From the NCBI GenBank assembly GCA_014656015.1, contig BNBP01000002.1, forward strand, positions 1-64,000: a DNA stretch of 64,000 bases. The letters run 5' to 3'. Source of the DNA: Streptomyces griseoaurantiacus (lineage in GTDB: Bacteria > Actinomycetota > Actinomycetes > Streptomycetales > Streptomycetaceae). The notes beneath the pieces are model-generated. The model was not told the DNA's origin. It did not search any database and saw nothing but the letters and a program-made list of their open reading frames with translations. The number at the start of each line of letters is the position of its first letter. The stretch's first letter is position 1. Positions 25,248-34,544 of this stretch are shown piece after piece. The position numbers were made by a program, and so were the translations under genes.

Positions 25248-28200
25248 ATGCAGTACAGAGCTCGGCACAGATGGGGTCCCTCGGCGGTCGTGGCAGCGAC
25301 CGCCTTCGCTCTGGTGGCGGCCTCCCAGGGCGCCGCCGTCGCCCGACCCGCGCAAGCGGCGAAGGCCGACCGGGAGTTCAGCTCCTCCTTCGAGTCGGGG
25401 GACCCGTCCCCGACGTGGGTCAACACCGTCGAGACGGCGGGCGGCGGCAAGCGCGCCTCCGGCGTCGACGGCGGATACAGCACCGGCATTCCCGGCGGCG
25501 TGACCGACCACGTCACCGGTGTGCGGGCCAGCTCCGAGAACAAGCAGGGCGGCGAGGTCAAGGAGAACCTCGTCGACACCGAGCCCACCACCAAGTGGCT
25601 CACCTTCGAGAAGACCGGCTGGGTCGAGTTCGACATGGACGCCCCGGTCAAGCTCAAGACCTACGCCCTCACCTCCGCCAACGACGTCGTCGAACGCGAT
25701 CCCGCCGACTGGACCCTGAAGGGTTCCACGGACGGCAAGGACTGGAAGACGATCGACACGCGCAGCGGTCAGTCCTTCGCCGACCGGCAGACGACCAACA
25801 GCTACGACCTGGCCGAGCCGGCCGAGTACCAGCACTTCCGGCTGGACTTCACCAAGAACCACGGTGCGGACATCCTCCAGCTCGCCGACGTGCAGTTCTC
25901 CGACGGGCATGTCGCCACCACGCCCGAGGACATGCTGAGCCTCGTGGACCAGGGCCCCACCGGATCGCCGACCGCCAAGTCCGGCGCCGGCTTCACCGGC
26001 AAGCGGGCGCTGCGGTACGCCGGCCGGCACAAGGCGGACGGCCGGGCGTATTCGTACAACAAGGTCTTCGACGTCAACGTGCGCGTCGAGCGGAACACGC
26101 GCTTGTCGTACCGGATCTTCCCCTCGATGGCGGGCGGCGACCTCGACTACGACGCCACCAACGTCTCCGTCGACCTCGCCTTCACCGACGGCACCTACCT
26201 CAGCCGGCTGGGTGCCCTCGACGAGCACGGCTTCCCGCTGACCCCGCGCGGCCAGGGCGACGCCAAGGTGCTCTACGTCAACCAGTGGAACGACGTGAAC
26301 TCCTCGATCGGCTCGGTGGCCGCCGGGAAGACCGTCGACCGGATACTGGTGGCCTACGACTCCCCCAAGGGCCCGGCGAAGTTCCGCGGCTGGGTGGACG
26401 ACGTCTCGCTGAAGGTCGCGGCCCCCGAGAGGCCCAAGGCGCACTACTCCGACTACGCGCTGACCACCCGGGGCACCAACTCCTCCGGCAGCTTCTCCCG
26501 CGGCAACAACTTCCCCGCCACGGCGGTCCCGCACGGCTTCAACTTCTGGACGCCGGTGACCAACGCGAGCGTGGAGAACTGGCTGTACGACTACAGCCGG
26601 GGCAACAACGACGACAACCTGCCGACCATCCAGTCCTTCAGCGCCAGTCACGAGCCCAGCCCGTGGATGGGTGACCGGCAGACCTTCCAGGTGATGCCCT
26701 CCGCCGCCTCCGGCACCCCGGACACCGGCAAGGAGGCCCGGCAGCTCCCCTTCCGCCACGAGAAGGAGACCGCCCGCCCGTACTACTACGGCGTGACCTT
26801 CGAGAACGGCATCAAGGCGGAGATGGCGCCGACCGACCACGCGGCCGCGATGCGCTTCACCTACCCGGGTGACGACGCGAGCGTCGTCTTCGACAACATC
26901 CGGGACGAGGGCGGCCTCACCCTCGACAAGGACAACGGCGTCGTCACCGGCTACTCGGACGTGAAGTCCGGCGGCTCGGCGGGCGCGACCCGGCTGTTCG
27001 TCTACGGCCGCTTCGACTCGGCGGTCGAGGACGGCTCCTCCTCCGGCGTCACCGGGTACCTGCGCTTCGACGCCGGCCACGACCACGCGGTCACCCTGCG
27101 CCTGGCGACCTCGCTCATCAGCGTGGACCAGGCCAAGGACAACCTGTCCCGGGAGCTCCCGGACAGCAGGTCCTTCGACTCGGTGAAGCGGAGCGCGCAA
27201 GCGGCCTGGGACAAGATCCTCGGCAAGGTCGAGGTCGAGGGTGCCACCTCCGACCAGCTGACCACGCTGTACTCCTCGCTCTACCGGCTGTACCTGTACC
27301 CCAACTCCGGCTTCGAGAAGGTGGGCGGCAAGTACCAGTACGCCTCCCCGTTCTCCAAGGCGACCGGCGAGAACACCCCGACGCACACCGGCGCGAAGAT
27401 CGTCGACGGCAAGGTGTACGTCAACAACGGGTTCTGGGACACCTACCGCACGACCTGGCCCGCCTACTCCTTCCTGACACCCTCCCAGGCCGGTGAGATG
27501 GTCGACGGCTTCGTCCAGCAGTACAAGGACGGCGGCTGGACCTCCCGCTGGTCCTCCCCCGGCTACGCGGACCTGATGACCGGCACGTCCTCGGACGTCG
27601 CCTTCGCCGACGCGTACGTCAAGGGCGTCAAGATGGACGCCGAGTCGGCGTACGACGCGGCGCTGAAGAACGCCACCGTCGTCCCGCCCTCCTCCGGTGT
27701 CGGCCGCAAGGGCATGACGACCTCGCCCTTCCTCGGCTACACCAGCACCAAGACCGGCGAGGGCCTGTCCTGGGCGATGGAGGGCTACGTCAACGACTAC
27801 GGCATCGCCCAGATGGGCAAGGCGCTGTACGAGAAGACCCACAAGAAGCACTACAAGGAGGAGTCCGAGTACTTCCTCAACCGCGCCCGCGACTACGTCA
27901 ACCTGTTCGACTCCAAGGCCGGGTTCTTCCAGGGCAAGGACGAGAACGGCGACTGGCGGGTGCCCTCCGACAAGTACGACCCCCGGCTGTGGGGCTACGA
28001 CTACACGGAGACCAACGGCTGGGGCTACGCCTTCACCGTGCCGCAGGACAGCCACGGCCTGGCCAACCTGTACGGCGGCAAGAAGAAGCTCGGGGACAAA
28101 CTGGACACGTTCTTCTCGACCCCGGAGACCGCCTCCGTGGACGTCAAGGGCTCCTACAACGGCGTCATCCACGAGATGATCGAGGCGCGTGACGTGCGGA

Positions 28201-29048
28201 TGGGCATGTACGGCCACTCCAACCAGGTCGCGCACCACATCACCTACATGTACGACGCGGCCGGGCAGCCGTACAAGACGCAGAAGAACGTCCGCGAGGT
28301 GCTCTCCCGCCTCTACACCGGCAGCGCCATAGGGCAGGGCTACCACGGCGACGAGGACAACGGCGAGCAGTCGGCCTGGTACCTGTTCTCCTCGCTCGGC
28401 TTCTACCCGCTGGTGATGGGCAGCGGCGAGTACGCCATCGGCTCCCCGCTGTTCAAGAAGGCGACCGTGCACCTGGAGAACGGCCACGACCTGGTCGTCA
28501 AGGCGCCGAAGAACAGCATGAAGAACATCTACGTGCAGGGGCTGAAGGTCAACGGCAAGCGGTGGTCGAAGACCTCCCTGCCGCACTCGCTGCTCTCGCG
28601 CGGCGGGGTGCTGGACTTCGACATGGGCGCGAAGCCGTCCTCCTGGGGCACGGGCAAGCACGACGCGCCCGTGTCCGTGACCAAGGACGACAAGACGCCC
28701 ACGCCCCGTGCGGACCTCCTGAAGACCGGGGGCGCCCTGTTCGACAACACCTCGTCGACCGAGGCGAGCGCCACGACGGTGGACCTGCCGTTGTCCGGCG
28801 ACCGCGCCAAGGCGGTCCAGTACACGCTGACCTCACCCGCCGACCACACCAAGGCCCCGACGGGCTGGACACTGCAGGCCTCGAGCGACGGCACGCACTG
28901 GCGGACGCTGGACGAGCGCTCCGGCGAGTCCTTCCGCTGGGACCGGCAGACCCGGGCGTTCACGATCCCGCACGCGGCCTCGTACGCCCACTACCGCCTG
29001 GTCCTGACCGGTGAGCCGACCCTCGCGGAGGTGGAACTCCTGGGCTGA
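25248..29048 (+). CDS. secreted GH92 family glycosidase with two discoidin-like domains; general-acid Glu replaced by Gln
   Basis: 1266 aa. A signal peptide (SAVVAATAFALVAASQGAAV) is followed by an F5/8-type discoidin/CBM32 domain (about residues 85-220; WTLKGSTDGKDWKTID). A jelly-roll segment, the GH92 catalytic region (about 395-1130) and a second C-terminal discoidin-like domain (WTLQASSDGTHWRTLD) follow. GH92 blocks include NGFWDTYRTTWPAYSF and DEDNGEQSAWYLFSSLGFYP. The segment MYGHSNQVAHHITYMYDAAG aligns with the family's MDNEPS block, placing Gln993 where alpha-mannosidases have the general acid Glu. ATG at 25248 with AGGAAGG upstream. Acts outside the cell on mannose-containing glycans or phosphomannan (see findings). 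Confidence 0.9.
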   Translation: MQYRARHRWGPSAVVAATAFALVAASQGAAVARPAQAAKADREFSSSFESGDPSPTWVNTVETAGGGKRASGVDGGYSTGIPGGVTDHVTGVRASSENKQGGEVKENLVDTEPTTKWLTFEKTGWVEFDMDAPVKLKTYALTSANDVVERDPADWTLKGSTDGKDWKTIDTRSGQSFADRQTTNSYDLAEPAEYQHFRLDFTKNHGADILQLADVQFSDGHVATTPEDMLSLVDQGPTGSPTAKSGAGFTGKRALRYAGRHKADGRAYSYNKVFDVNVRVERNTRLSYRIFPSMAGGDLDYDATNVSVDLAFTDGTYLSRLGALDEHGFPLTPRGQGDAKVLYVNQWNDVNSSIGSVAAGKTVDRILVAYDSPKGPAKFRGWVDDVSLKVAAPERPKAHYSDYALTTRGTNSSGSFSRGNNFPATAVPHGFNFWTPVTNASVENWLYDYSRGNNDDNLPTIQSFSASHEPSPWMGDRQTFQVMPSAASGTPDTGKEARQLPFRHEKETARPYYYGVTFENGIKAEMAPTDHAAAMRFTYPGDDASVVFDNIRDEGGLTLDKDNGVVTGYSDVKSGGSAGATRLFVYGRFDSAVEDGSSSGVTGYLRFDAGHDHAVTLRLATSLISVDQAKDNLSRELPDSRSFDSVKRSAQAAWDKILGKVEVEGATSDQLTTLYSSLYRLYLYPNSGFEKVGGKYQYASPFSKATGENTPTHTGAKIVDGKVYVNNGFWDTYRTTWPAYSFLTPSQAGEMVDGFVQQYKDGGWTSRWSSPGYADLMTGTSSDVAFADAYVKGVKMDAESAYDAALKNATVVPPSSGVGRKGMTTSPFLGYTSTKTGEGLSWAMEGYVNDYGIAQMGKALYEKTHKKHYKEESEYFLNRARDYVNLFDSKAGFFQGKDENGDWRVPSDKYDPRLWGYDYTETNGWGYAFTVPQDSHGLANLYGGKKKLGDKLDTFFSTPETASVDVKGSYNGVIHEMIEARDVRMGMYGHSNQVAHHITYMYDAAGQPYKTQKNVREVLSRLYTGSAIGQGYHGDEDNGEQSAWYLFSSLGFYPLVMGSGEYAIGSPLFKKATVHLENGHDLVVKAPKNSMKNIYVQGLKVNGKRWSKTSLPHSLLSRGGVLDFDMGAKPSSWGTGKHDAPVSVTKDDKTPTPRADLLKTGGALFDNTSSTEASATTVDLPLSGDRAKAVQYTLTSPADHTKAPTGWTLQASSDGTHWRTLDERSGESFRWDRQTRAFTIPHAASYAHYRLVLTGEPTLAEVELLG

Positions 29049-29070
29049 CGCCACGGCTGTAGCACGCGAG

Positions 29071-29102
29071 AGACGGGCCCGGGGGTCTCCCCGGGCCCGT
29101 CT
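29071..29102. terminator. bidirectional terminator between the convergent GH92 genes
   Basis: AGACGGGCCCGGGG / CCCCGGGCCCGTCT forms a 14-bp perfect stem with a 4-nt loop, 22 bp beyond the stop of the plus-strand GH92 gene. Confidence 0.87.
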
Positions 29103-29131
29103 TGCCGTGCGCGCGCAGGGAAACCGCCGGC

Positions 29132-29341
29132 CCCGATCACCTCGTGCCCGACCTCCCCGATCCCACAGCGGCCCGCGCGTTCGCCTTCGAGGAACCGAAC
29201 CACCAGGCGGGCGTCTGCCGGGACGTGCTCCCGCGACAGTGGCGCAGCACGCCGGGGCGCGCCATGTGGGATTTCCCCGGCGGCCGGACCGGCGGCGACC
29301 GGTACCCGGTGATCGGTCTCGGCGCGGGACAGGCCGCCGGC
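29132..29341 (+). pseudogene. degenerate fragment of a YCII-related (YciI-like) domain protein
   Basis: The plus-strand reading PDHLVPDLPDPTAARAFAFE, then EPNHQAGVCRDVL, then AMWDFPGGRTGGDRYPVIG resembles the middle and C-terminus of YciI-like proteins (LPDPEAARAFAxxEP...AGVYRDVxxRxWR). There is no start codon with a ribosome binding site, the N-terminal strand is missing, and the frame runs on into antisense sequence. I read it as a decayed gene in the 464 bp gap between the GH92 genes. The rest of the gap (29342-29512) is Pro/Arg-biased GC with nothing recognisable. Confidence 0.5.
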
Positions 29342-29512
29342 CTACGCCCCGTCCCTGAGTCGAGCGCCTCGCACGCTGCCACGCAAGGCTCGTGCGGCTC
29401 GCCGTGTCGCCGGGGCGGGTTCGGCGGTCGGCGGTCGGCGGTCGGCAACGGAGAGGCCCCCGTCGGTCCGGGCGCGGTCGGCGTCCGGGCCGGCGGGGGC
29501 CGGTGGGGTGGG

Positions 29513-32500
29513 TCAGTCGGTGGCCAGTGTGAAGACGTGCAGGTCACCGTTGTCGGGCAGCGTGACGCTCGCGACGCGCTTGCCTGCCGGGGCCTCGTAC
29601 GGCTTCGTGGCGAAGACGTACGTGGCGACGGGGTCCTTGTCGGCGCCGGCGACGTTGCGGTACGCGGTCTTGGCGAGCACCACGTTGTCGTACTGGACGG
29701 TGCCGCCACCGCCGCCGACCGTCCAGTCCGTGAAGGACAGGTCGGTCGTGGCGGTGGTGCCGTCCGTGAACGTGACCGTGGCCTGGGTGCGCTGGTTGCC
29801 GTTGACCGCGCTGCCCACGAAGGACAGCGTGGCGGCCGGGTCGGCCAGGTCGATCCGCTGGCCGGCCGCCGCCGCGTTGTCCGGGCGGCCCGAGGGGGAC
29901 CGGGGCCAGGTGAAGGTCAGCCCGCCGACCGTCCCCTGCGCGCCGGGGGTCAGCCCGGCCGCCTTCAGCGCCTGGAGGGAGTAGCTCCAGCCGCCGCCGT
30001 CGTAGTCCGCCTCGTCGTGCTCGCCCTCGTCGTCGGAGACGCCGGTGTTGTTGTAGGCCGCCAGCAGTGAGCCGGGGGCCGCGACGGTCAGGGAGATCGG
30101 CTGGGCGTAGGAGGTGTCACCGGAGGTGACGCTCACCTTGACGTCCGAGAAGCCCTGCTCCGCGTCCTTCGCCGCGGTGAGGGTGATCTTCTGGGCGCCG
30201 TCCTTCACGGTGCCCGAGGCCGGGCTCGCGGTCACGCCCGCCGGGGTGTCGACCTGGAAGTGGACCTCCGGGCCGGTGCCGCCGCTCAGCGCCAGCGCGC
30301 GGATGTCGAGCGTGGTGCTCTCGCCCGGGGCGAGCGTCGCCGTGGTGGGTCCCACGCCGATCTGGTAGGGCTGCTCCCCGTCCCGGAAGGACGGCGGGGC
30401 GTCGGCGGCGCGGGTGCCCCAGGTCTTGTCGGGCGTCGAGGAGAGCGTGTAGTCCAGTCGGCCGCCGTCGCGGACGAAGGACGCCGGGAGCCAGGTGTGC
30501 TGCGTGCGCTTCCCGTTCACCTCGAGCGAGTGGATGTAGGGCGCGTCGGCGGCGGCGCCCTCGGCGCGGATCTCGATGTCCTTGCCGTGCGGCCGGTCGA
30601 TCACCACGCGGGGGAACAGCGGGGAGGCGAGGACGAGTTCCGCACGGGAGGGCACCTGCGGGTACATGCCGAGCGCCGAGAAGACGTACCAGGACGACAT
30701 GGCGCCCAGGTCGTCATTGCCGGGAATGCCGCCCGGCTTCGTGGACCACAGCTTCGTCATCGCCGCGCGCACGGTGTCCTGGGTCTTGTGGGGCGCGCCC
30801 GCGTAGTCGTACAGGTAGGGCACGTTGATGGACGGTTCGTTGTCCATCTCGGACTTGTCGCCGCCGCTGCCGGTGAACGCCCAGCCGCCGTCGGCCTCGT
30901 GGAAGAAGGAGTCGAGGCGGGCGAGCGCCTTGTCCTTGCCGCCCATCGCGGCGAACAGTCCGGCCGGGTTGTGCTGGACCATCCAGGTGTACTGGGCGGC
31001 CGTGCCCTCCACGAAGCCGTTGCCGGTGCCGGGGGTGAACCCGGTGACCCAGCTTCCGTCGGCCTTGCGGTTGGCGATGTAGCCGCCGGTGGGGTGGGCG
31101 GCGAGGTTGAAGTTGTTCTGCCACCACTGCGAGCGGTTCGCGAAGGTCTTCGCGGTCTTCGTGTCGTGGACCGCCGCGGCGAGCTGGGAGAGGGAGAAGT
31201 CGGCGGTCGACATCTCCAGCGTCTCGGCCGCCCCGCCCCACGCGTTGGAGACGGACGGCATGTAGTGCGACTTCAGGTACTTGTCGAGCGAGGGCCGCTG
31301 GCCCGCGGAGAGCACCGGCTTGCCCGCGGGCGAGAGGTCCTTCGCGGTCGGTACGGTCGCCGCCTTGAGAAGTGACTTCAGTGCGCCCCGCAGGTCGAAG
31401 TCGGTGCCGCCGAAGGCGCGGATGCCCGCCAGCGCGGTCGGCGAGGGGTCGCCGTTCATGACGTGGGTGCCGGCGGCGCCGTGCAGCCAGCGGTCCCAGA
31501 TCCCCCCGTTCTGCCGGGCGAGTTCGTACAGGGACTGCGCCACGTCGGAGCCGGCGCGCGGGTCCAGCAGGGTGAGGAGCTGCACCTGGTCGCGGTAGAC
31601 GTCCCAGCCGGAGAAGGTGCCGTACTGGGCCTGGTGGCCGCTCGTCACCCGGTGCACCTTGTCGTCGCTGCCGCGGTACCTGCGGTCGGCGTCGCTGATG
31701 ACGTTCGGGTGGAACATGGTGTGGTAGAGCGCGGTGTAGAAGGTGGTGCGCTCGTCCTCGGTGCCGCCGCCGACCCGGATGCCGGCCAGCCGCTCGCGCC
31801 AGGCGCGGTGGGCGGCCTCGCGGACCGAGTCGAAGGAGCGGTGCGCCGGGTTCTCGGCGCGCAGGTTGGCCTCGGCGCCCTTCGGGCTGACGTAGGAGAT
31901 GCCGACCTTGACGTTCACCGGCTTCTCGCCCGGCGCGAACTGGACGTAACCACCGGCGCCCTTGCCCGCGACGGGGCGGCCGCCGTTGTCCTTGAAGTCG
32001 CCGGTGCCGCCGGAGGCGCTGGTGGAGCCGGGGGTGAGGGTGCCGTCCCGCCAGGTGCCGGTGGCGGTGAAGGCGCGGTCGAAGTGGGCGGTGAAGTACA
32101 GGGTGTAGTAGGCGCGGCGGCCCTCGGGGTCGAGGTAGCCGCAGAAGTTGCCGGAGGTGACGGAGCCGGAGACCGTGCGGGTCTTCGGGTCGATGCTCAC
32201 TGTGGAGTCGGTGGAGCCGACCTCGGAGTTGGCGCTGCGGATCAGCAGCGAGGCCGGTTTGTCCGCGGGGTAGGTGAAGCGGGCCGAGCCGGTGCGCGCG
32301 GTGGCGGTGAGGTCGGCGGTGACGCCGGACTTCAGGCCGACCTTGTAGTGGCCGGGCTCGGCGGTCTCGTCGTCGTGGCTGAAGTCGGAGGCGTAGACGG
32401 CGTCCTTGGTGTCGCTCGCCGGGGAGGAGGTGACCTCGCCCGCGTAGGGGAAGAACGGGATGTCCCCGCTGCCGCCGGCGCAGCCGGTGCCGGACATGTG

Positions 32501-32797
32501 GGTCAGGCTGAAGCCGCGGATGCGGGTGGCGTCGTAGTGGTAGCCGCCGGGCGCGGTGGTGGCGGTCGCGTTGCCCCGGGTGGTCTCCGGGCTGAAGGAG
32601 AACATGCCGAAGGGCGTGACGGCGCCGGGGTAGGTGTCGCCGCCGTTGCTGGTGCCGATGAGCGGGTCGACGTACGTGGTCGGGTCCCGGACCAGGTCCG
32701 GTGTCGGGGGTGCGGCGGCGCTCGCGGCGAGCGCCGGGGTGGCGCCGCCGGTCGCCAGGACGGCGGCCAGCAGCAGGGATGCCGGGCGGAAACGCAT
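29513..32797 (-). CDS. secreted GH92 family alpha-mannosidase
   Basis: 1094 aa. Signal peptide of about 24 residues (SLLLAAVLATGGATPALAA). The GH92 N-terminal domain starts at TTYVDPLIGTSNGGDTYPGA and FGMFSFSPETTRGNATATT. The catalytic (alpha/alpha)6 part contains MDNEPSINVPYLYDYAG with the putative general acid Glu654, and GNDDLGAMSSWYVFSALGMY with the base-region Asp residues. The last 300 residues add an Ig-like/NPCBM-associated domain and a beta-sandwich. It should hydrolyse terminal alpha-mannose from mannans or N-glycans with calcium. ATG at 32797 follows GGAGGGGCC. LacI-type operators lie about 250-300 bp upstream. Confidence 0.92.
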   Translation of the reverse strand: MRFRPASLLLAAVLATGGATPALAASAAAPPTPDLVRDPTTYVDPLIGTSNGGDTYPGAVTPFGMFSFSPETTRGNATATTAPGGYHYDATRIRGFSLTHMSGTGCAGGSGDIPFFPYAGEVTSSPASDTKDAVYASDFSHDDETAEPGHYKVGLKSGVTADLTATARTGSARFTYPADKPASLLIRSANSEVGSTDSTVSIDPKTRTVSGSVTSGNFCGYLDPEGRRAYYTLYFTAHFDRAFTATGTWRDGTLTPGSTSASGGTGDFKDNGGRPVAGKGAGGYVQFAPGEKPVNVKVGISYVSPKGAEANLRAENPAHRSFDSVREAAHRAWRERLAGIRVGGGTEDERTTFYTALYHTMFHPNVISDADRRYRGSDDKVHRVTSGHQAQYGTFSGWDVYRDQVQLLTLLDPRAGSDVAQSLYELARQNGGIWDRWLHGAAGTHVMNGDPSPTALAGIRAFGGTDFDLRGALKSLLKAATVPTAKDLSPAGKPVLSAGQRPSLDKYLKSHYMPSVSNAWGGAAETLEMSTADFSLSQLAAAVHDTKTAKTFANRSQWWQNNFNLAAHPTGGYIANRKADGSWVTGFTPGTGNGFVEGTAAQYTWMVQHNPAGLFAAMGGKDKALARLDSFFHEADGGWAFTGSGGDKSEMDNEPSINVPYLYDYAGAPHKTQDTVRAAMTKLWSTKPGGIPGNDDLGAMSSWYVFSALGMYPQVPSRAELVLASPLFPRVVIDRPHGKDIEIRAEGAAADAPYIHSLEVNGKRTQHTWLPASFVRDGGRLDYTLSSTPDKTWGTRAADAPPSFRDGEQPYQIGVGPTTATLAPGESTTLDIRALALSGGTGPEVHFQVDTPAGVTASPASGTVKDGAQKITLTAAKDAEQGFSDVKVSVTSGDTSYAQPISLTVAAPGSLLAAYNNTGVSDDEGEHDEADYDGGGWSYSLQALKAAGLTPGAQGTVGGLTFTWPRSPSGRPDNAAAAGQRIDLADPAATLSFVGSAVNGNQRTQATVTFTDGTTATTDLSFTDWTVGGGGGTVQYDNVVLAKTAYRNVAGADKDPVATYVFATKPYEAPAGKRVASVTLPDNGDLHVFTLATD

Positions 32798-33279
32798 GAC
32801 GCGGCCCCTCCTTCGTCGGACGGGTCGCGCACCACAGGTCGCACAAGCCGGGGGGACAGTAACCCGGGCGGGCCGGAGGGGGGAAGGGTGCGTGCGGGGA
32901 GGGGCGGGGCGGTGGTCCGGTGGCGCACAGCGGCAGGTGGGGGCCCGATGGCTCGTCCCGGCCCCGGGATTCGGCGGAACGGAGGGTGCGTGAGGGTGCG
33001 TCGACCCGGCGGTCCCGTTTGTTTCTTGGGGCGCAACTGGGTTGACATCGTTGTCCGTTCGAGGAGTAGAGTCGGTGGCGAAGTGTTAGACAACGTTGTC
33101 GCGTTGCCAGCGGTTCGCATCAAGCCACTGTTGTAGCCACCGGGCGGCCCCCTCCCCCCTTGGGGCCGGACGGTGCGGGTCCGGTGGGAGAGGAGACTCC
33201 CCCACCGGACCCGTCTCGCGCGCCCAGGGGCGCGCGGGGTGTCCGGCTCGGCCCACCCGGCGGGCGCCGGGCGTTCGGC
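32798..33279. promoter_or_regulatory. upstream region of the second GH92 gene with two LacI-type operators
   Basis: A 482 bp interval with no supported gene. On the minus strand a promoter TTGTCT (33093-33088) - 17 nt - TCTACT (33070-33065) can be read, with transcription from about 33058. The perfect palindrome GACAACGTTGTC (33089-33100) overlaps its -35. The near copy GACATCGTTGTC (33044-33055) lies just past the predicted start. This leaves a 5' leader of about 260 nt with nothing recognised in it. A terminator for the LPMO gene sits at 33176-33213. Confidence 0.6.
33176..33213. terminator. terminator downstream of the LPMO gene
   Basis: CGGGTCCGGTGGG / CCCACCGGACCCG, a 13-bp stem with a 12-nt loop, 67 bp beyond the LPMO stop on the minus strand. 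Confidence 0.78.
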
Positions 33280-34413
33280 TCAGCCGACCTGGCAGGGCAG
33301 GGACGTCGTGTCGTCCCCGCCGGCACCCGTCGTGACATAGCCGAAGGTGGCGCTCTCCCCGGGATCCAGGGAGCCGTTCCAGTCCGCGTTGTGGACCATC
33401 ACGTCCTGGCCCGAGTACGTGGCGTTGCCGCTCCAGAGGCTGTCGACCTTCTGCCCGGAGGGCAGGGTCCAGTCGACCATCCAGCCCAGCATCGGCACGT
33501 CGCCGGAGTTGGTGACGGTCACCTCGGACTGGTAGCCGCCGCTCCAGCTGCCGGTCGTCTGACGGGTGGCGGTGCAGGCGCCGAGCACCGGGTCGCTCGG
33601 GTCATTGCCCGGGTCGGTCGAACCGCCGTCGTCGCCACCGCTCTGGTGGACGCCGGTCACCTCGCCGTTGCCGCCGTCGAAGACGACGTCGGAGCAGGAG
33701 TAGAAGGTCTCCGCGCTGTCCGAACGCTGCCAGACCATGTAGATGAGGTGGCGTCCGGACTTGCCGGAGGGCAGCTGCCCGCTCCAGGAGTAGTTGGCCT
33801 CGACCGTGCCCGGGCTGCCGTGCAGCGGCGGGTGGTCCACCGACAGGAACGGTTCGTCCTCCAGGTCGTCCCAGGTGAGCGGCTGGGTCGGGTCGTAGCC
33901 GTCCTTGCTGACGTAGACGTAGAACCAGCCCGGGTGCGCGGCCCAGGCGTTGTAGGAGAAGTCGACGGTCGCGCCGGAGGTCAGGTGGGTGACCGGCCAG
34001 TCGTCGCGGGCCGCGTCGAAGCCGCTGAAGTTGGCGTTGCCGCCGCTGCACAGTTCCCCGTCGGGGACGAAGCCGCGGGTGCGGCCGGCTCCGTCCGAGC
34101 GGAGCACGGAGAACCAGTTGTAGAACGGCGTGGTGCCGCCGGTCTGTGCGGCCGCCTTGCAGGCGGGGTTGACGGGCTTGATCTCACCGGTGTCGGTGAG
34201 TGCGTCCTGCCAGCACAGGAAGGTGCGGCTGCCGGGCTTCATCGGGGTCCCGTGCGCCTCGGCCGTCCCGCCGGCCGTGACGACCAGGGCGAGCGCGGGG
34301 ACGGTGGCGAGGAGGGCGGCGAGGACGAGGAAGAGGGCGCGGGTCCGGGCGGACAGGGGTGGGCGACGCGGGGGGCGTAAGGACGTTCCGGTGCCTGCTT
34401 TTGCCATGATCAT
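33280..34413 (-). CDS. AA10 lytic polysaccharide monooxygenase with C-terminal CBM2 (CelS2-like)
   Basis: About 377 aa. A long signal peptide with a Thr/Arg-rich n-region ends at TAEAHGTPMKPGSRTFLCWQ, exposing the N-terminal copper-brace His. The second brace His is in YNAWAAHPGWFYVYVSKDGY. The region FVPDGELCSGGNANFSGFD and the end YSCSDVVFDGGNGEVTGV match cellulose-active Streptomyces AA10 enzymes such as CelS2, from memory. A Gly/Asp/Pro linker leads to a CBM2 (about residues 280-377; GSWSGGYQSEVTVTNSGDVP). It oxidatively cleaves crystalline cellulose. Start uncertain: ATGs at 34428, 34413 and 34407; none has well-spaced Shine-Dalgarno. A CebR box lies upstream. Confidence 0.88.
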   Translation of the reverse strand: MIMAKAGTGTSLRPPRRPPLSARTRALFLVLAALLATVPALALVVTAGGTAEAHGTPMKPGSRTFLCWQDALTDTGEIKPVNPACKAAAQTGGTTPFYNWFSVLRSDGAGRTRGFVPDGELCSGGNANFSGFDAARDDWPVTHLTSGATVDFSYNAWAAHPGWFYVYVSKDGYDPTQPLTWDDLEDEPFLSVDHPPLHGSPGTVEANYSWSGQLPSGKSGRHLIYMVWQRSDSAETFYSCSDVVFDGGNGEVTGVHQSGGDDGGSTDPGNDPSDPVLGACTATRQTTGSWSGGYQSEVTVTNSGDVPMLGWMVDWTLPSGQKVDSLWSGNATYSGQDVMVHNADWNGSLDPGESATFGYVTTGAGGDDTTSLPCQVG

Positions 34414-34544
34414 GACAGTAAGGTCCATTCCTTCCGCTGCGGCCGTACGGGACGTACGGGTGGGGGTGGCACTGCGGACGTACGCGTGGGGCACGCGAGG
34501 CGGGAGCGGACAGTGTTCGAGCGGGTTCCGGTCCGACGATCACA

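Noticed and set aside
24693..28661. A 1322-residue minus-strand open frame opposite the first GH92 gene
   Set aside because: Val/Leu/Gly/Arg-rich antisense of a clear secreted GH92 enzyme, with no recognisable domain and no ribosome binding site.
33096..33335. Short plus-strand frame just after the LacI-type operators and a TTGACA-like hexamer
   Set aside because: Cys/Pro/Arg-rich composition, no ribosome binding site, and overlap with the LPMO terminator. The promoter reads better toward the GH92 gene on the minus strand.
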